DNA from: Chryseobacterium cheonjiense
Lineage (GTDB): Bacteria; Bacteroidota; Bacteroidia; Flavobacteriales; Weeksellaceae
Direction: 5' to 3'
NCBI RefSeq assembly: GCF_012927265.1
Contig: NZ_JABBGF010000002.1
Location: forward strand, 310,001 to 374,000
DNA: 64,000 nucleotides
Both the position numbers and the translations under genes were made by a program. Positions 18,433 through 26,369 of the stretch are shown here, in pieces (the first letter of the stretch is position 1; each line of letters starts with the position of its first letter). Under the pieces are notes generated by a model that saw only the letters and a program-made list of their open reading frames with translations, was not told where the DNA came from and made no database searches.

Positions 18433-18873
18433 ATGGATTTTTACAAAATTTTCCTTAGCGCCCATAAAGGCTTTGGGTATTTAGAATTAGTTTTAGTAGC
18501 TTTATTTACGATTGCCCTTTTAACAGTAATGTTCGGATTCAGCGGTAAAGTGAACAAGTTCTTAAAGAAAACAACGCTTTTTACGATGATTTTCTTTCAT
18601 GTTCAGTTTTTAGTGGGCATCGCTTTGCTGCTAATTTTTTCTCCGGGCTTTAAAGCAGCTTTGGATTCCGGTACTTTGATGAGCGATTCTTATTCAAGGT
18701 TTCAGTATGTAGAACATCCGTCTTCCATGCTGATTGCTGCGGTTTTAATGACCATCGTCAATAAAAAAGTAAAAATCAACCCTACCATCTCTTTAGGAGT
18801 TGTAATTATGGGACTGATTGCAGTAGGTTTATTTGCATTCGCGTTCCCGTGGACGAGAGTCTTCGGGGCATAA
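18433..18873 (+). CDS. Small four-helix integral membrane protein
   Basis: 146 residues with four hydrophobic segments (about 16-38, 48-70, 90-105 and 113-134). FFHVQFLVGI and YVEHPSSML carry His residues inside or near helices, as in small cytochrome-b-like membrane proteins, but haem binding cannot be shown. No firm family assignment. It lies 33 bases upstream of asd, perhaps on the same transcript. Confidence 0.75.
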   Translation: MDFYKIFLSAHKGFGYLELVLVALFTIALLTVMFGFSGKVNKFLKKTTLFTMIFFHVQFLVGIALLLIFSPGFKAALDSGTLMSDSYSRFQYVEHPSSMLIAAVLMTIVNKKVKINPTISLGVVIMGLIAVGLFAFAFPWTRVFGA

Positions 18874-18906
18874 ATATATTAACTTAAACAATTTTTAATT
18901 AAATCA

Positions 18907-19899
18907 ATGAAAGTAGCTGTAGTAGGTTCAACAGGAATGGTTGGACAAGTTATGCTTAAAGTTCTCGAGGAGAGAAACTTCCCTGTCACAGAATTAATCC
19001 CGGTAGCATCCGAAAAATCTGTTGGTAAGAAGGTGAAGTATAAACAGGAAGAATTTACGATTGTAAGCATGAAAGACGCTATAGCTGCCAAACCTGATAT
19101 TGCCATCTTCTCAGCCGGAGGAGCCACGTCACTTGAGTTTGCCCCGCTTTTTGCCGAAGCAGGAACAACCGTGATCGATAATTCTTCTGCATGGAGAATG
19201 GATCCTGATAAAAAGCTTGTTGTACCGGAAATCAATGCAGATGTATTGACAAAAGAAGATAAAATCATTGCCAACCCCAATTGTTCTACCATTCAGCTGG
19301 TAATGGTTTTAGGACCTTTAAATAAAAAATATGATCTGAAAAGAGTAATCGTTTCTACATATCAGTCTGTAACAGGCACCGGCAAAGCGGCTGTAGATCA
19401 GCTGAATTCCGAGATCAGTGGCGACGAAACCATTGCTAAAGTCTATCCTTATCAGATCTTCAAAAATGCTCTTCCTCACTGCGATGTTTTTGCGGATGAC
19501 GATTACACCAAAGAAGAGATCAAACTGATGAAAGAGCCTAAGAAAATTTTAGGAGATGATACTTTCAATCTTACGGCAACTGCAGTGCGCGTTCCGGTTC
19601 AGGGAGGCCACTCGGAAAGTGTAAACATTGAATTTGAAAATGAATTTGATCTTGATGAAGTAAGAAAAATCTTATCTGAAACACCGGGTGTAGTGGTGGT
19701 AGATAATGTTAAAAATAACGAATATCCTATGCCGCTTTATTCCGAAGGAAAAGACGAAGTTTTCGTCGGAAGAATAAGACGGGATCTCTCACAGCCCAAG
19801 ACCCTGAATCTCTGGATTGTGGCAGACAACCTGCGGAAAGGTGCTGCAACCAACGCAGTACAGATTGCAGAATATCTTGCAGCCAACAACTTAGTTTAA
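18907..19899 (+). CDS. asd: Aspartate-semialdehyde dehydrogenase
   Basis: 330 residues. It reduces aspartyl phosphate to aspartate semialdehyde with NADPH, the branch point to lysine, diaminopimelate, threonine and methionine. The N-terminal nucleotide fold is VAVVGSTGMVGQ. The catalytic cysteine is C126 in NPNCSTIQ; DNSSAWRMD (91-99) and VPVQGGHSESV carry the other conserved binding residues, including the active-site His. The length fits the family. Confidence 0.97.
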   Translation: MKVAVVGSTGMVGQVMLKVLEERNFPVTELIPVASEKSVGKKVKYKQEEFTIVSMKDAIAAKPDIAIFSAGGATSLEFAPLFAEAGTTVIDNSSAWRMDPDKKLVVPEINADVLTKEDKIIANPNCSTIQLVMVLGPLNKKYDLKRVIVSTYQSVTGTGKAAVDQLNSEISGDETIAKVYPYQIFKNALPHCDVFADDDYTKEEIKLMKEPKKILGDDTFNLTATAVRVPVQGGHSESVNIEFENEFDLDEVRKILSETPGVVVVDNVKNNEYPMPLYSEGKDEVFVGRIRRDLSQPKTLNLWIVADNLRKGAATNAVQIAEYLAANNLV

Positions 19900-19913
19900 A
19901 CTAACAAACATAA

Positions 19914-19944
19914 AAAGAGTCTCAGAATTGAGATTCTTTTTTTT
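19914..19944 (+). terminator. Rho-independent terminator after asd
   Basis: AGAGTCTCA pairs with TGAGATTCT (one wobble) and a T8 run follows. The next ATG is only ten bases beyond. Confidence 0.8.
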
Positions 19945-19953
19945 ATCAAACCT

Positions 19954-20952
19954 ATGAACGTTCAGAAAAATAATAATAAAGATAAATTAGCCTTTCAGAA
20001 GCTTATTGCCGTTTTTGGGATTATTCTTTTTATCGGAAAAATAATAGCCTGGAAGCTCACCAGTTCAGACGCCGTCTTTTCCGATGCCATGGAAAGTATC
20101 GTAAATGTCATCAGTGCATTTATGGGCCTTTATTCCCTTTATCTGGCAGCAAAACCTAAAGATGAAGACCATCCGTATGGACACGGAAAAGTAGAGTTCG
20201 TAACTTCCGGGATTGAGGGTGCCCTCATCGCCATTGCCGGTATAATGATTATCTATGAAGGAATCAACAGCCTTATTACCGGGAAAATCCTTGAGAAACT
20301 CGACTGGGGAATTGCCATCATCGCAGCAACAGCCATTATCAATTATCTTTTAGGCTATATTTCTATTAAAAAAGGTAAGCACGAAAATTCACATGTTCTG
20401 ATTTCTTCCGGAAAACATCTTCAGTCGGATACTATTACAACCTTGGGTGTGGTAATAAGTTTAATTGTAGTGTATTTTACCAAAATTTATTGGCTGGATT
20501 CCGTTGTAGCACTGATATTTGGCTTTTATATCATCTTTATAGGCTATAAGATTATCCGGAAATCCTTAAGCGGAATTATGGACGAACAGGATCCTGATCT
20601 TCTGAATCAGATCATTAAAGTGCTGGAAGAAAACCGCCGTACAGAATGGATTGACGTTCACAACATGAAAATTCAGCAGTTTGGCGCCAATCTTCATATT
20701 GATGCCCATATTACCTTACCTTGGTATTACAGTCTTTGCGACGCACACAATGAAATGGAAAAAATGATCATTCTTCTTGCTAAAAATACAAAGAGGAGTG
20801 TAGAATTCAATTTTCATATGGACGACTGCAAACCGATTTCCTGCCCCATTTGCCAGATTGCAGACTGCCCCGTTCGGGAACGTGATTTTATAAAAAGAGT
20901 AACCTGGACTCCTGAAAATGTAACCTGTGTAGATAAACATACAGCAGAATAA
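19954..20952 (+). CDS. Cation diffusion facilitator (CDF) metal transporter
   Basis: 332 residues. Six membrane helices in the first ~210 residues carry the two CDF metal-site patterns (SSDAVFSDAMESIVNV about 37-52; HLQSDTITTLGV about 150), plus the HPYGHGK motif between helices 2 and 3. A cytoplasmic ferredoxin-like domain follows. The C terminus adds a Cys-rich extension of the form C-x4-C-P-x-C-x4-C-P, a likely extra metal site (see findings). Members export Zn, Co, Cd, Fe or Mn in exchange for protons; the metal is not certain here. It starts right after the asd terminator. Confidence 0.92.
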   Translation: MNVQKNNNKDKLAFQKLIAVFGIILFIGKIIAWKLTSSDAVFSDAMESIVNVISAFMGLYSLYLAAKPKDEDHPYGHGKVEFVTSGIEGALIAIAGIMIIYEGINSLITGKILEKLDWGIAIIAATAIINYLLGYISIKKGKHENSHVLISSGKHLQSDTITTLGVVISLIVVYFTKIYWLDSVVALIFGFYIIFIGYKIIRKSLSGIMDEQDPDLLNQIIKVLEENRRTEWIDVHNMKIQQFGANLHIDAHITLPWYYSLCDAHNEMEKMIILLAKNTKRSVEFNFHMDDCKPISCPICQIADCPVRERDFIKRVTWTPENVTCVDKHTAE

Positions 20953-20968
20953 AAGTGATTCTGAAAAC

Positions 20969-21334
20969 TTACTTTGTTATGCCTAAAACAGCTTTGTAGA
21001 TTTCAATCTCTTTTTCAAGATCGGCTATCTTTTGTTGCTTTTCAAAAAGCTCCTTTGAAATCTTAGCCTCTTCGTTCATAAGTAAAGACGGCGGATAATA
21101 ATCGGTAAGCTCTGTCAGAAAATCATAACCGATTGCAATCCCGAGATTCCACAGAATACCAAACTGAAGGGATGGCTGACGGAAATATTTGGCAAGAGAA
21201 GAAGGGCTTATTGTCATTCGTCTGGCTACCTCAGCCTGGGTCATTTTCTTTTCCCATATTACCCTTTTTACCAATTGCCCGATATGAGGATGAGGATGTT
21301 TACTTTTCTGTAAATACTTTCTGTTAATCATCAT
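20969..21334 (-). CDS. Small helix-turn-helix transcriptional regulator
   Basis: 121 residues. A XRE-type HTH lies at about residues 18-70 (IGQLVKRVIWEKKMTQAEVARRM quoted in parts: IGQLVKRVI, KKMTQAEVARRM; SPSSLAKYFRQPS). A coiled-coil-like C terminus (KELFEKQQKIADLEKEIEIY) could mediate dimers. Its upstream side is a 197-base, extremely AT-rich region with many GTATA/TATAC motifs that may contain its own operators. It converges on the CDF gene, with 16 bases between the stops. Target genes unknown. Confidence 0.8.
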   Translation of the reverse strand: MMINRKYLQKSKHPHPHIGQLVKRVIWEKKMTQAEVARRMTISPSSLAKYFRQPSLQFGILWNLGIAIGYDFLTELTDYYPPSLLMNEEAKISKELFEKQQKIADLEKEIEIYKAVLGITK

Positions 21335-21531
21335 TTATTTTTTTAAATCATTGTATTTATACCTTTCATTTTATGTATAATATATGCATTTTTGGGTTTT
21401 AAATATATCTGTATAGATATACATATATAAGAACACGTCTCACACATAGTGCTATACGCCTTATACATTGTTATGTATATATTACATGTCTATCTGTATA
21501 TCTTAGGTATATATCCATACGTCTTAAACGT
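21335..21531. other. AT-rich spacer with clustered GTATA/TATAC motifs
   Basis: No gene is seen. About ten copies of GTATA or its complement TATAC occur between 21375 and 21535 in either orientation, several 9-13 or about 20 bases apart. It lies upstream of the HTH gene and downstream of the XrtF partner gene, so it probably holds the HTH promoter and possibly an operator array. Confidence 0.4.
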
Positions 21532-21970
21532 CTATGTATTAGTTTTACTTGTATAACGACGGTAATAAAGAATAGGAATAACCAGCAGTAAGATTAAAGG
21601 CTGTATCACAAACCTTCTCATATAAAAAGAAAAGAGGTACCCCACTTCAAACCCTGTCAGAGATGCAGTACAGATAAATTGGAAAAGTAATGGCAAAGAC
21701 AATGAGAATCAAAAGCGCTCCCTGAATCGTCCATTGTTTATTGTTAAACCAAAACTGAATGATTAAACAGGAAAAGAAAAGATTTAAAAAAAATCTGAAT
21801 AAATAGCTGACGATTAATTTCCCCCATTTGAAATCAGGAAAATGCAGGCTTTTGTCGACTTCATGAAAGAAGCTTAGGAAAGGATCATAAAAGATCCTGT
21901 CTTCAAAAACCCGGACACTTATAAGCCCGAATACGCCTAAAACAACAATAAACCAACTAAGAATTTTCAT
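21532..21970 (-). pseudogene. Exosortase F system-associated protein, frameshifted
   Basis: The frame from ATG at 21970 runs 107 residues (three membrane helices; DRIFYDPFLSFFHE, RFFLNLFFSCLIIQF) and hits a stop at 21647. One frame over, the sequence continues without a break as FEVGYLFSFYMRRFVIQP and a last membrane helix (LILLLVIPILYYRRY) to a stop at 21532. That is the expected C-terminal half of the flavobacterial XrtF partner family (about 140-150 residues). Removing one G from the GGG run (CCC at 21652-21654 on the + strand) restores the frame. It overlaps the xrtF stop by 14 bases. Either a real disruption or a base-calling error. Confidence 0.75.
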
Positions 21971-22487
21971 TTTTCAAAGCAAAGAATTTTATCCATACCA
22001 GCCAAAGAAGCACAACAGTTCCATAAATGACTGCCGGAAAAATAAAATCATGAAAAGTCTTTCCGTATTCTTTGTAGTCAGTCATTACTATATTTAAACC
22101 TACAATTCTGAAAAGATTCATAATATACAATAGAATCAGCCCTGCCAATATAAAAATAAAAGTTTTAGGACCCTTATAAAAAGCAAAGACAAATGCTGTA
22201 AAAAGAATCATGACCGATATTGCATTACATCCTTCCACCATTCGGGTAGGATAAAAATTTCTTACATAAAAATATACCTGTTCACCCTTTATATCATGAT
22301 ACAGCTGTGTAGGATATCCAAGATGATTCTGAACATCCTTTATCTGCTCCGCAATACAATGCGAAAAAGGATCAAGGCCTTCCTGCCGGAAACTGTTCAG
22401 GTAATATTGATACACCAGCAGTAACACCACGTATACAATGATGAAGCGCAACAAAATGCTTAAAACCGGTTTGAAATCCTTTAACAT
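21957..22487 (-). CDS. xrtF: Exosortase family protein XrtF
   Basis: 176 residues, a multi-pass membrane transpeptidase of the exosortase family, thought to cut C-terminal sorting signals and attach proteins to the envelope. The Cys-Arg-His set is present: C87 (VEGCNAIS), R127 (NLFRIVGLN) and H146 (KTFHDFIF). The start at 22487 is preferred over one 23 codons upstream, because a TATATTTG promoter element sits four bases before it and the longer N terminus is Cys/Arg/Asn rich and not membrane-like. The partner gene follows with a 14-base overlap. Confidence 0.9.
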   Translation of the reverse strand: MLKDFKPVLSILLRFIIVYVVLLLVYQYYLNSFRQEGLDPFSHCIAEQIKDVQNHLGYPTQLYHDIKGEQVYFYVRNFYPTRMVEGCNAISVMILFTAFVFAFYKGPKTFIFILAGLILLYIMNLFRIVGLNIVMTDYKEYGKTFHDFIFPAVIYGTVVLLWLVWIKFFALKNENS

Positions 22488-22491
22488 ATTA

Positions 22492-22527
22492 CAAATATAA
22501 AAATTAGGTCGTAATTTACTATATTTG
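22492..22527. promoter_or_regulatory. Divergent promoter pair xrtF / amgK-like
   Basis: Two TATATTTG elements face away from each other: on the minus strand at 22499-22492 (four bases before the xrtF ATG) and on the plus strand at 22520-22527 (eight bases before the kinase ATG). Both transcripts would have very short leaders. Confidence 0.65.
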
Positions 22528-22535
22528 TTGCATCT

Positions 22536-23552
22536 ATGATTTCCGAATTTGCACAACGGTTTTTTGAAGATTATACCGAAAAAAAAACTTTTGAGTTTAT
22601 CACTTTAGCTCAAAGCGGGTCTTCGAGAGTAAATTTTTATGCTAAAGCCGATAAAGAGTATATTATAACCTACAACGAAAATTTATCAGAAAATGAAAGT
22701 TTTTTGTATTACTCAAAAATATTTTCGGATTTAAAGCTTAATACCCCCACTATTTTTGCTGTTTCGGAAGATCACAAAATGTATATTCAGGAATATTTGG
22801 GAAAAAATACCCTTTCCGAAATTATCACAAAAGAAGGGTTATCCGATAAGGTAAAAGCTTTAGTAAAGCAGACTTTGCAAAAGCTCTGTCAGTTACAGAT
22901 TCTTACACAGAATAAGATTGATTTTCAAAAAGCATTTGAATATGAAAATTATGATGAACTTCCCGTAATTCATGATCTGTATTATTTTAAAAATTTTGTA
23001 GCCGATGTTCTGGAACTGGAATATCACAAATCTTCCTTACTTAAAGAGTTTAAAAAAATAGCTGCCTTAATAGAAAGCCTGGAACCCAAAGGGCTGATGA
23101 TCCGCGATTTTCAATCCAGGAACATTATGGTAAATGAATTGGATAAGGTTTCATTCATTGACTATCAATCTGCAATGAAAGGTCCTCTTATGTATGATGT
23201 GATTTCTTTTCTGTTTCAGGCAAAAGCCGATTTTCCGGAAAATTTCAAAAATGAAATGCTGGATTTTTATATCAATCAGTTTGAAAGTGAAACGACAAAA
23301 CAAGATTTAAAACAATCTATAAAACCACTCCAGTTAATGAGATTCCTACAGGTGTTGGGAGCTTACGGTTTCCGCGGATTGATCCAGAGAAAACAACATT
23401 TTATTTCCAGCATTGAAAAGGGAATCGAAAATATTACCGCGTTTGCGGAAAACTGGGAAAATATGAATGAGTATCCTGAATTGAAAAAAGTGATTAACCA
23501 ATTGTGTTCGGATAAAACAAAATTGAAAGTTGAAGAAATACTAAACCATTAA
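22536..23552 (+). CDS. Phosphotransferase, AmgK-like cell-wall sugar kinase
   Basis: 338 residues, aminoglycoside phosphotransferase (APH) fold. The catalytic loop is MIRDFQSRNIMV (about residue 188), followed by FIDYQSAMKGPLMYDVISFL. This pattern (RDxxxRNxM then DxQxAxxGPxxYD) is that of AmgK, the anomeric kinase making MurNAc/GlcNAc 1-phosphate in peptidoglycan recycling. A MurU-like nucleotidyltransferase two genes downstream supports this, with a RapZ-C protein between. A classic antibiotic kinase is unlikely. Confidence 0.82.
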   Translation: MISEFAQRFFEDYTEKKTFEFITLAQSGSSRVNFYAKADKEYIITYNENLSENESFLYYSKIFSDLKLNTPTIFAVSEDHKMYIQEYLGKNTLSEIITKEGLSDKVKALVKQTLQKLCQLQILTQNKIDFQKAFEYENYDELPVIHDLYYFKNFVADVLELEYHKSSLLKEFKKIAALIESLEPKGLMIRDFQSRNIMVNELDKVSFIDYQSAMKGPLMYDVISFLFQAKADFPENFKNEMLDFYINQFESETTKQDLKQSIKPLQLMRFLQVLGAYGFRGLIQRKQHFISSIEKGIENITAFAENWENMNEYPELKKVINQLCSDKTKLKVEEILNH

Positions 23553-23618
23553 GAAATTTTGATTGAGCAAAATCTTAAATAAACTTAACTTCTTAAATAC
23601 AAATAATTAGAAAATAAA

Positions 23619-24026
23619 ATGTTACACATAGACATACACAGCTTTTCATACAAGAAAGGAGGAATTCCAAAAGATGAAACAGGAAACGGAGGCGGATTTA
23701 CGTTTGACTGCCGAGGAATTCTGAATCCGGGAAGAATTGAAGAATATAAAATCCAGACCGGAAATGATATCGGAGTTCAGGACTTTCTGGAAACAAAAAC
23801 CGATATGCCTAAATTTTTAGACCTCATCAAAAACCTGATTTCCATTAACATCGATAATTATCTTGAAAGAGGCTTTGAAAATCTGCAGATTAATTTCGGA
23901 TGTACGGGAGGACAGCATAGATCGGTCTATTCTGCCATTAAAATAGCGAATTTTATTGAAGAAAAATACGGCGACAAAGTAGAAATCAGCCTTCATCATG
24001 ACGAACAGCATCAACTTAATTCATAA
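23619..24026 (+). CDS. RapZ C-terminal-domain protein
   Basis: 135 residues, consisting only of the C-terminal domain of RapZ. Conserved parts are FDCRGILNPGR (about 31-41) and INFGCTGGQHRSVYSA (about 90-105). The N-terminal kinase-like domain of full-length RapZ is absent. In E. coli the C-terminal domain binds the small RNA GlmZ and glucosamine-6-phosphate and adjusts GlmS synthesis. Its place between an AmgK-like and a MurU-like gene points to amino-sugar sensing or metabolism here, but its biochemical role is unknown. It lies 66 bases after the kinase gene. Confidence 0.85.
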   Translation: MLHIDIHSFSYKKGGIPKDETGNGGGFTFDCRGILNPGRIEEYKIQTGNDIGVQDFLETKTDMPKFLDLIKNLISINIDNYLERGFENLQINFGCTGGQHRSVYSAIKIANFIEEKYGDKVEISLHHDEQHQLNS

Positions 24027-24095
24027 ATGATAAGCGATAATTTATAACTGATTTTTAACCCTGTTTATAGATATCAATCATCATAATTATAAATA

Positions 24096-24809
24096 ATGAA
24101 AGCTTTAATTTTTGCTGCCGGCAAAGGCACAAGACTAAAACCGTTTACCGAACACCATCCGAAGGCATTGGCGAAAGTAAATGATATTCCGCTTTTGGAA
24201 AGAAATATTAAATATTTAAAAAGTTTCGGAATCAACGATTTTGTCATAAACATTCATCATTTTGGAAATCAAATAGTTGATTTTTTAAACCGGAATGATA
24301 ATTTCGGATGCAAAATAGAAATCTCTGATGAGTCTGAAGAACTGCTTGAAACGGGAGGCGGCTTAATTTTTGCTAGAAAATACCTCGATCATGGGGAAGA
24401 TTTTCTGATCATGAATGCCGATATTCTTACAGACATGAACATCACCGATTTTGTAGAATATCATAAAAAGATAAAAGATTTTGCTACATTAGCCGTTTCG
24501 GACAGGGAAAGTTCAAGAAAACTGCTTTTCAATGATGAGATGATTTTAAGAGGCTGGCTGAATGTACAAACCGGTGAGCAACGTCTTGCAGAATTCAACA
24601 AAGGATTTAAAGCAATGGCTTTCAGTGGCATTCATTGTATTAATCCTCTTATGTTTGAAAAAATAAAAAGAACGGGCAAATTTTCTATCATGGAAGAATA
24701 TCTTGATCTGATGCAGACCGAACAGATTCACGGATTTGTACACAACAGCAATCTGATTGATGTGGGAAGACCGGAATCCATCATAGAGGCCGAAAAATAT
24801 TTTAAATAA
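24096..24809 (+). CDS. Nucleotidyltransferase, MurU-like (MurNAc-1-phosphate uridylyltransferase)
   Basis: 237 residues. The N terminus LIFAAGKGTRLKPFTEHHPK is the nucleotide-binding loop of sugar-1-phosphate nucleotidyltransferases. FVINIHHFG, ETGGGL and MNADILTD (metal and base contacts) agree best with MurU, which turns MurNAc 1-phosphate into UDP-MurNAc and so bypasses de novo synthesis. Forms a likely operon with the AmgK-like kinase and RapZ-C gene. Another hexose-1-phosphate substrate cannot be excluded. Confidence 0.82.
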   Translation: MKALIFAAGKGTRLKPFTEHHPKALAKVNDIPLLERNIKYLKSFGINDFVINIHHFGNQIVDFLNRNDNFGCKIEISDESEELLETGGGLIFARKYLDHGEDFLIMNADILTDMNITDFVEYHKKIKDFATLAVSDRESSRKLLFNDEMILRGWLNVQTGEQRLAEFNKGFKAMAFSGIHCINPLMFEKIKRTGKFSIMEEYLDLMQTEQIHGFVHNSNLIDVGRPESIIEAEKYFK

Positions 24810-24815
24810 TTTGCA

Positions 24816-25568
24816 ATGGGAATTGAAGGAACCAGAGACGAAAGTTTGGTAAATCCTGAACTTGATAGTAACGAAACAAAGCTCCAAAACAGCCTGCGCC
24901 AAAAAACGTGGGACGAAACCATCACGAAAGACAGCTGGATGGTGTTTAAAGTAATGGCTGAATTTGTAGACGGCTATGAGAAGCTGGCCAAAATCGGTCC
25001 GTGCGTTTCCATTTTTGGTTCTGCAAGACTGAAGCCTCAAAGCAAATATTATAAAATGGCCGTGGAAATTGCGGAAAAAATCACGAAGATCGGTTTCGGA
25101 ATTATTACCGGAGGGGGGCCGGGAATTATGGAAGCCGGAAATAAAGGCGCCTTTAATACACAGGGTACCTCTATCGGGCTTAATATTGATCTTCCTTTTG
25201 AGCAGCATTTTAATCCGTATATCAATAAATTATATTCCATGAACTTCGACTATTTCTTTGTGAGAAAAGTAATGTTTGTGAAATATTCTCAGGGGTTTGT
25301 TGTAATGCCGGGAGGCTTCGGCACACTGGATGAGTTTACGGAAGCATTAACTTTAATTCAAACCAACAAAATAGGGAAATTCCCGATTGTTTTGGTGGGA
25401 TCAGAATTCTGGAGTGGCTTGCTGGAGTGGTTTAAAGCAACTTTACTGAAAGAAAAAATGATTAATGAGAAAGATCTGGATCTTTACCGTGTGGTAGATA
25501 CCGCTGATGAAGCAGTTGCGCATATTAAGGCATTTTATGATAAATATTCTGTAAATGTGAACTTTTAA
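24816..25568 (+). CDS. LOG-family / TIGR00730 Rossmann-fold protein
   Basis: 250 residues. The family motif is complete: MPGGFGTLDEFTEAL (about 160), with GGGPGIMEAGNKGA (about 105) and FGSARLKP. Characterised relatives release nucleobases from nucleoside 5'-monophosphates (cytokinin-activating LOG enzymes, PpnN). It starts six bases after the MurU-like gene, suggesting cotranscription, but a role in wall recycling is not implied by the family. Confidence 0.88.
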   Translation: MGIEGTRDESLVNPELDSNETKLQNSLRQKTWDETITKDSWMVFKVMAEFVDGYEKLAKIGPCVSIFGSARLKPQSKYYKMAVEIAEKITKIGFGIITGGGPGIMEAGNKGAFNTQGTSIGLNIDLPFEQHFNPYINKLYSMNFDYFFVRKVMFVKYSQGFVVMPGGFGTLDEFTEALTLIQTNKIGKFPIVLVGSEFWSGLLEWFKATLLKEKMINEKDLDLYRVVDTADEAVAHIKAFYDKYSVNVNF

Positions 25569-25626
25569 TTGGCATATTATTTGTCACCTTTAATAAACAA
25601 TCATGATTGTAAATCTATTATTTAAG

Positions 25627-26097
25627 ATGAAAAATTATTTTTATGTATCAGGAATATTAACACTTTTTGTGTTAATGAGTTTCATGAATGTAGACTTTTT
25701 CTCTTCAATGACAAAAGTGGACTATATTGAAGGAAGCAAAACCTTAAAGTTCACCACAAAAATGAATACCAATCATATTTCCGACGCTATTAAAATAAAC
25801 CCTAATACGGCAGCTTTTGAAGCAGAAGTAAAAAAATATGTAAATAATAATTTTGATGTGTATGTCAATGGCTCACCGAAAACAATAACTTTCACCGGAA
25901 GCCAGGTAAGTGGAGAAACTGTATGGGTATACTTTGAAACAGGAGGAGTTTCAGACATTAATACCTTAAAGATTAAAAATACCATCCTCCTCAGTGCTTT
26001 TCCGAAGCAGATAAACCTTGTAAACATTGCCTATAAGGGGAATCAGCGGACCATGAATTTTCAGCGGGGAAAAGAAGTGAATGAGGTTTCTTTTTAA
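25627..26097 (+). CDS. DUF6702-family exported protein
   Basis: 156 residues from ATG 25627. The upstream ATG at 25603 would add eight residues before the signal peptide MKNYFYVSGILTLFVLMSF and is less likely. The mature part is a beta-rich domain (SMTKVDYIEGSKTLKFTTKM, VNNNFDVYVNGSPK, GETVWVYFE) resembling the flavobacterial DUF6702 family of periplasmic proteins. Function unknown. Confidence 0.75.
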   Translation: MKNYFYVSGILTLFVLMSFMNVDFFSSMTKVDYIEGSKTLKFTTKMNTNHISDAIKINPNTAAFEAEVKKYVNNNFDVYVNGSPKTITFTGSQVSGETVWVYFETGGVSDINTLKIKNTILLSAFPKQINLVNIAYKGNQRTMNFQRGKEVNEVSF

Positions 26098-26116
26098 TTT
26101 AAAAATCTATAAAAAT

Positions 26117-26147
26117 ATAACCACTGCAGATGCAGTGGTTTTTTTAT
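26117..26147 (+). terminator. Rho-independent terminator
   Basis: 10-bp perfect stem AACCACTGCA / TGCAGTGGTT with a GA loop (possibly opening to four bases) and T7, just after the DUF6702 gene. Confidence 0.85.
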
Positions 26148-26256
26148 TTCATTAGTATTAATCATTTAACATATCACAATAAAGAGATTTATTAAGTATA
26201 ATTACCTATTTCCAAATTTCAGCATTTATACTCTATCTTTCTCATTTTCAAACATG

Positions 26257-26264
26257 TAAATTTG
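26257..26264 (+). promoter_or_regulatory. -7 promoter element of the AidA/PixA gene
   Basis: TAAATTTG fits TAnnTTTG, about 105 bases before the preferred start codon at 26370. Confidence 0.45.
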
Positions 26265-26369
26265 CTATGTAATATTACAAAACCAAAGTGGAGATCAGAA
26301 ACCACTATAAATAACGAGGCGATTTCGAAAAGCCATATGAGTAGGAAAACCAAAAACAAAATTAATACA

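Noticed and set aside
22536-23552. Aminoglycoside resistance kinase
   Set aside because: The APH fold is present, but the catalytic and following motifs and the MurU-like neighbour fit a cell-wall sugar kinase better.
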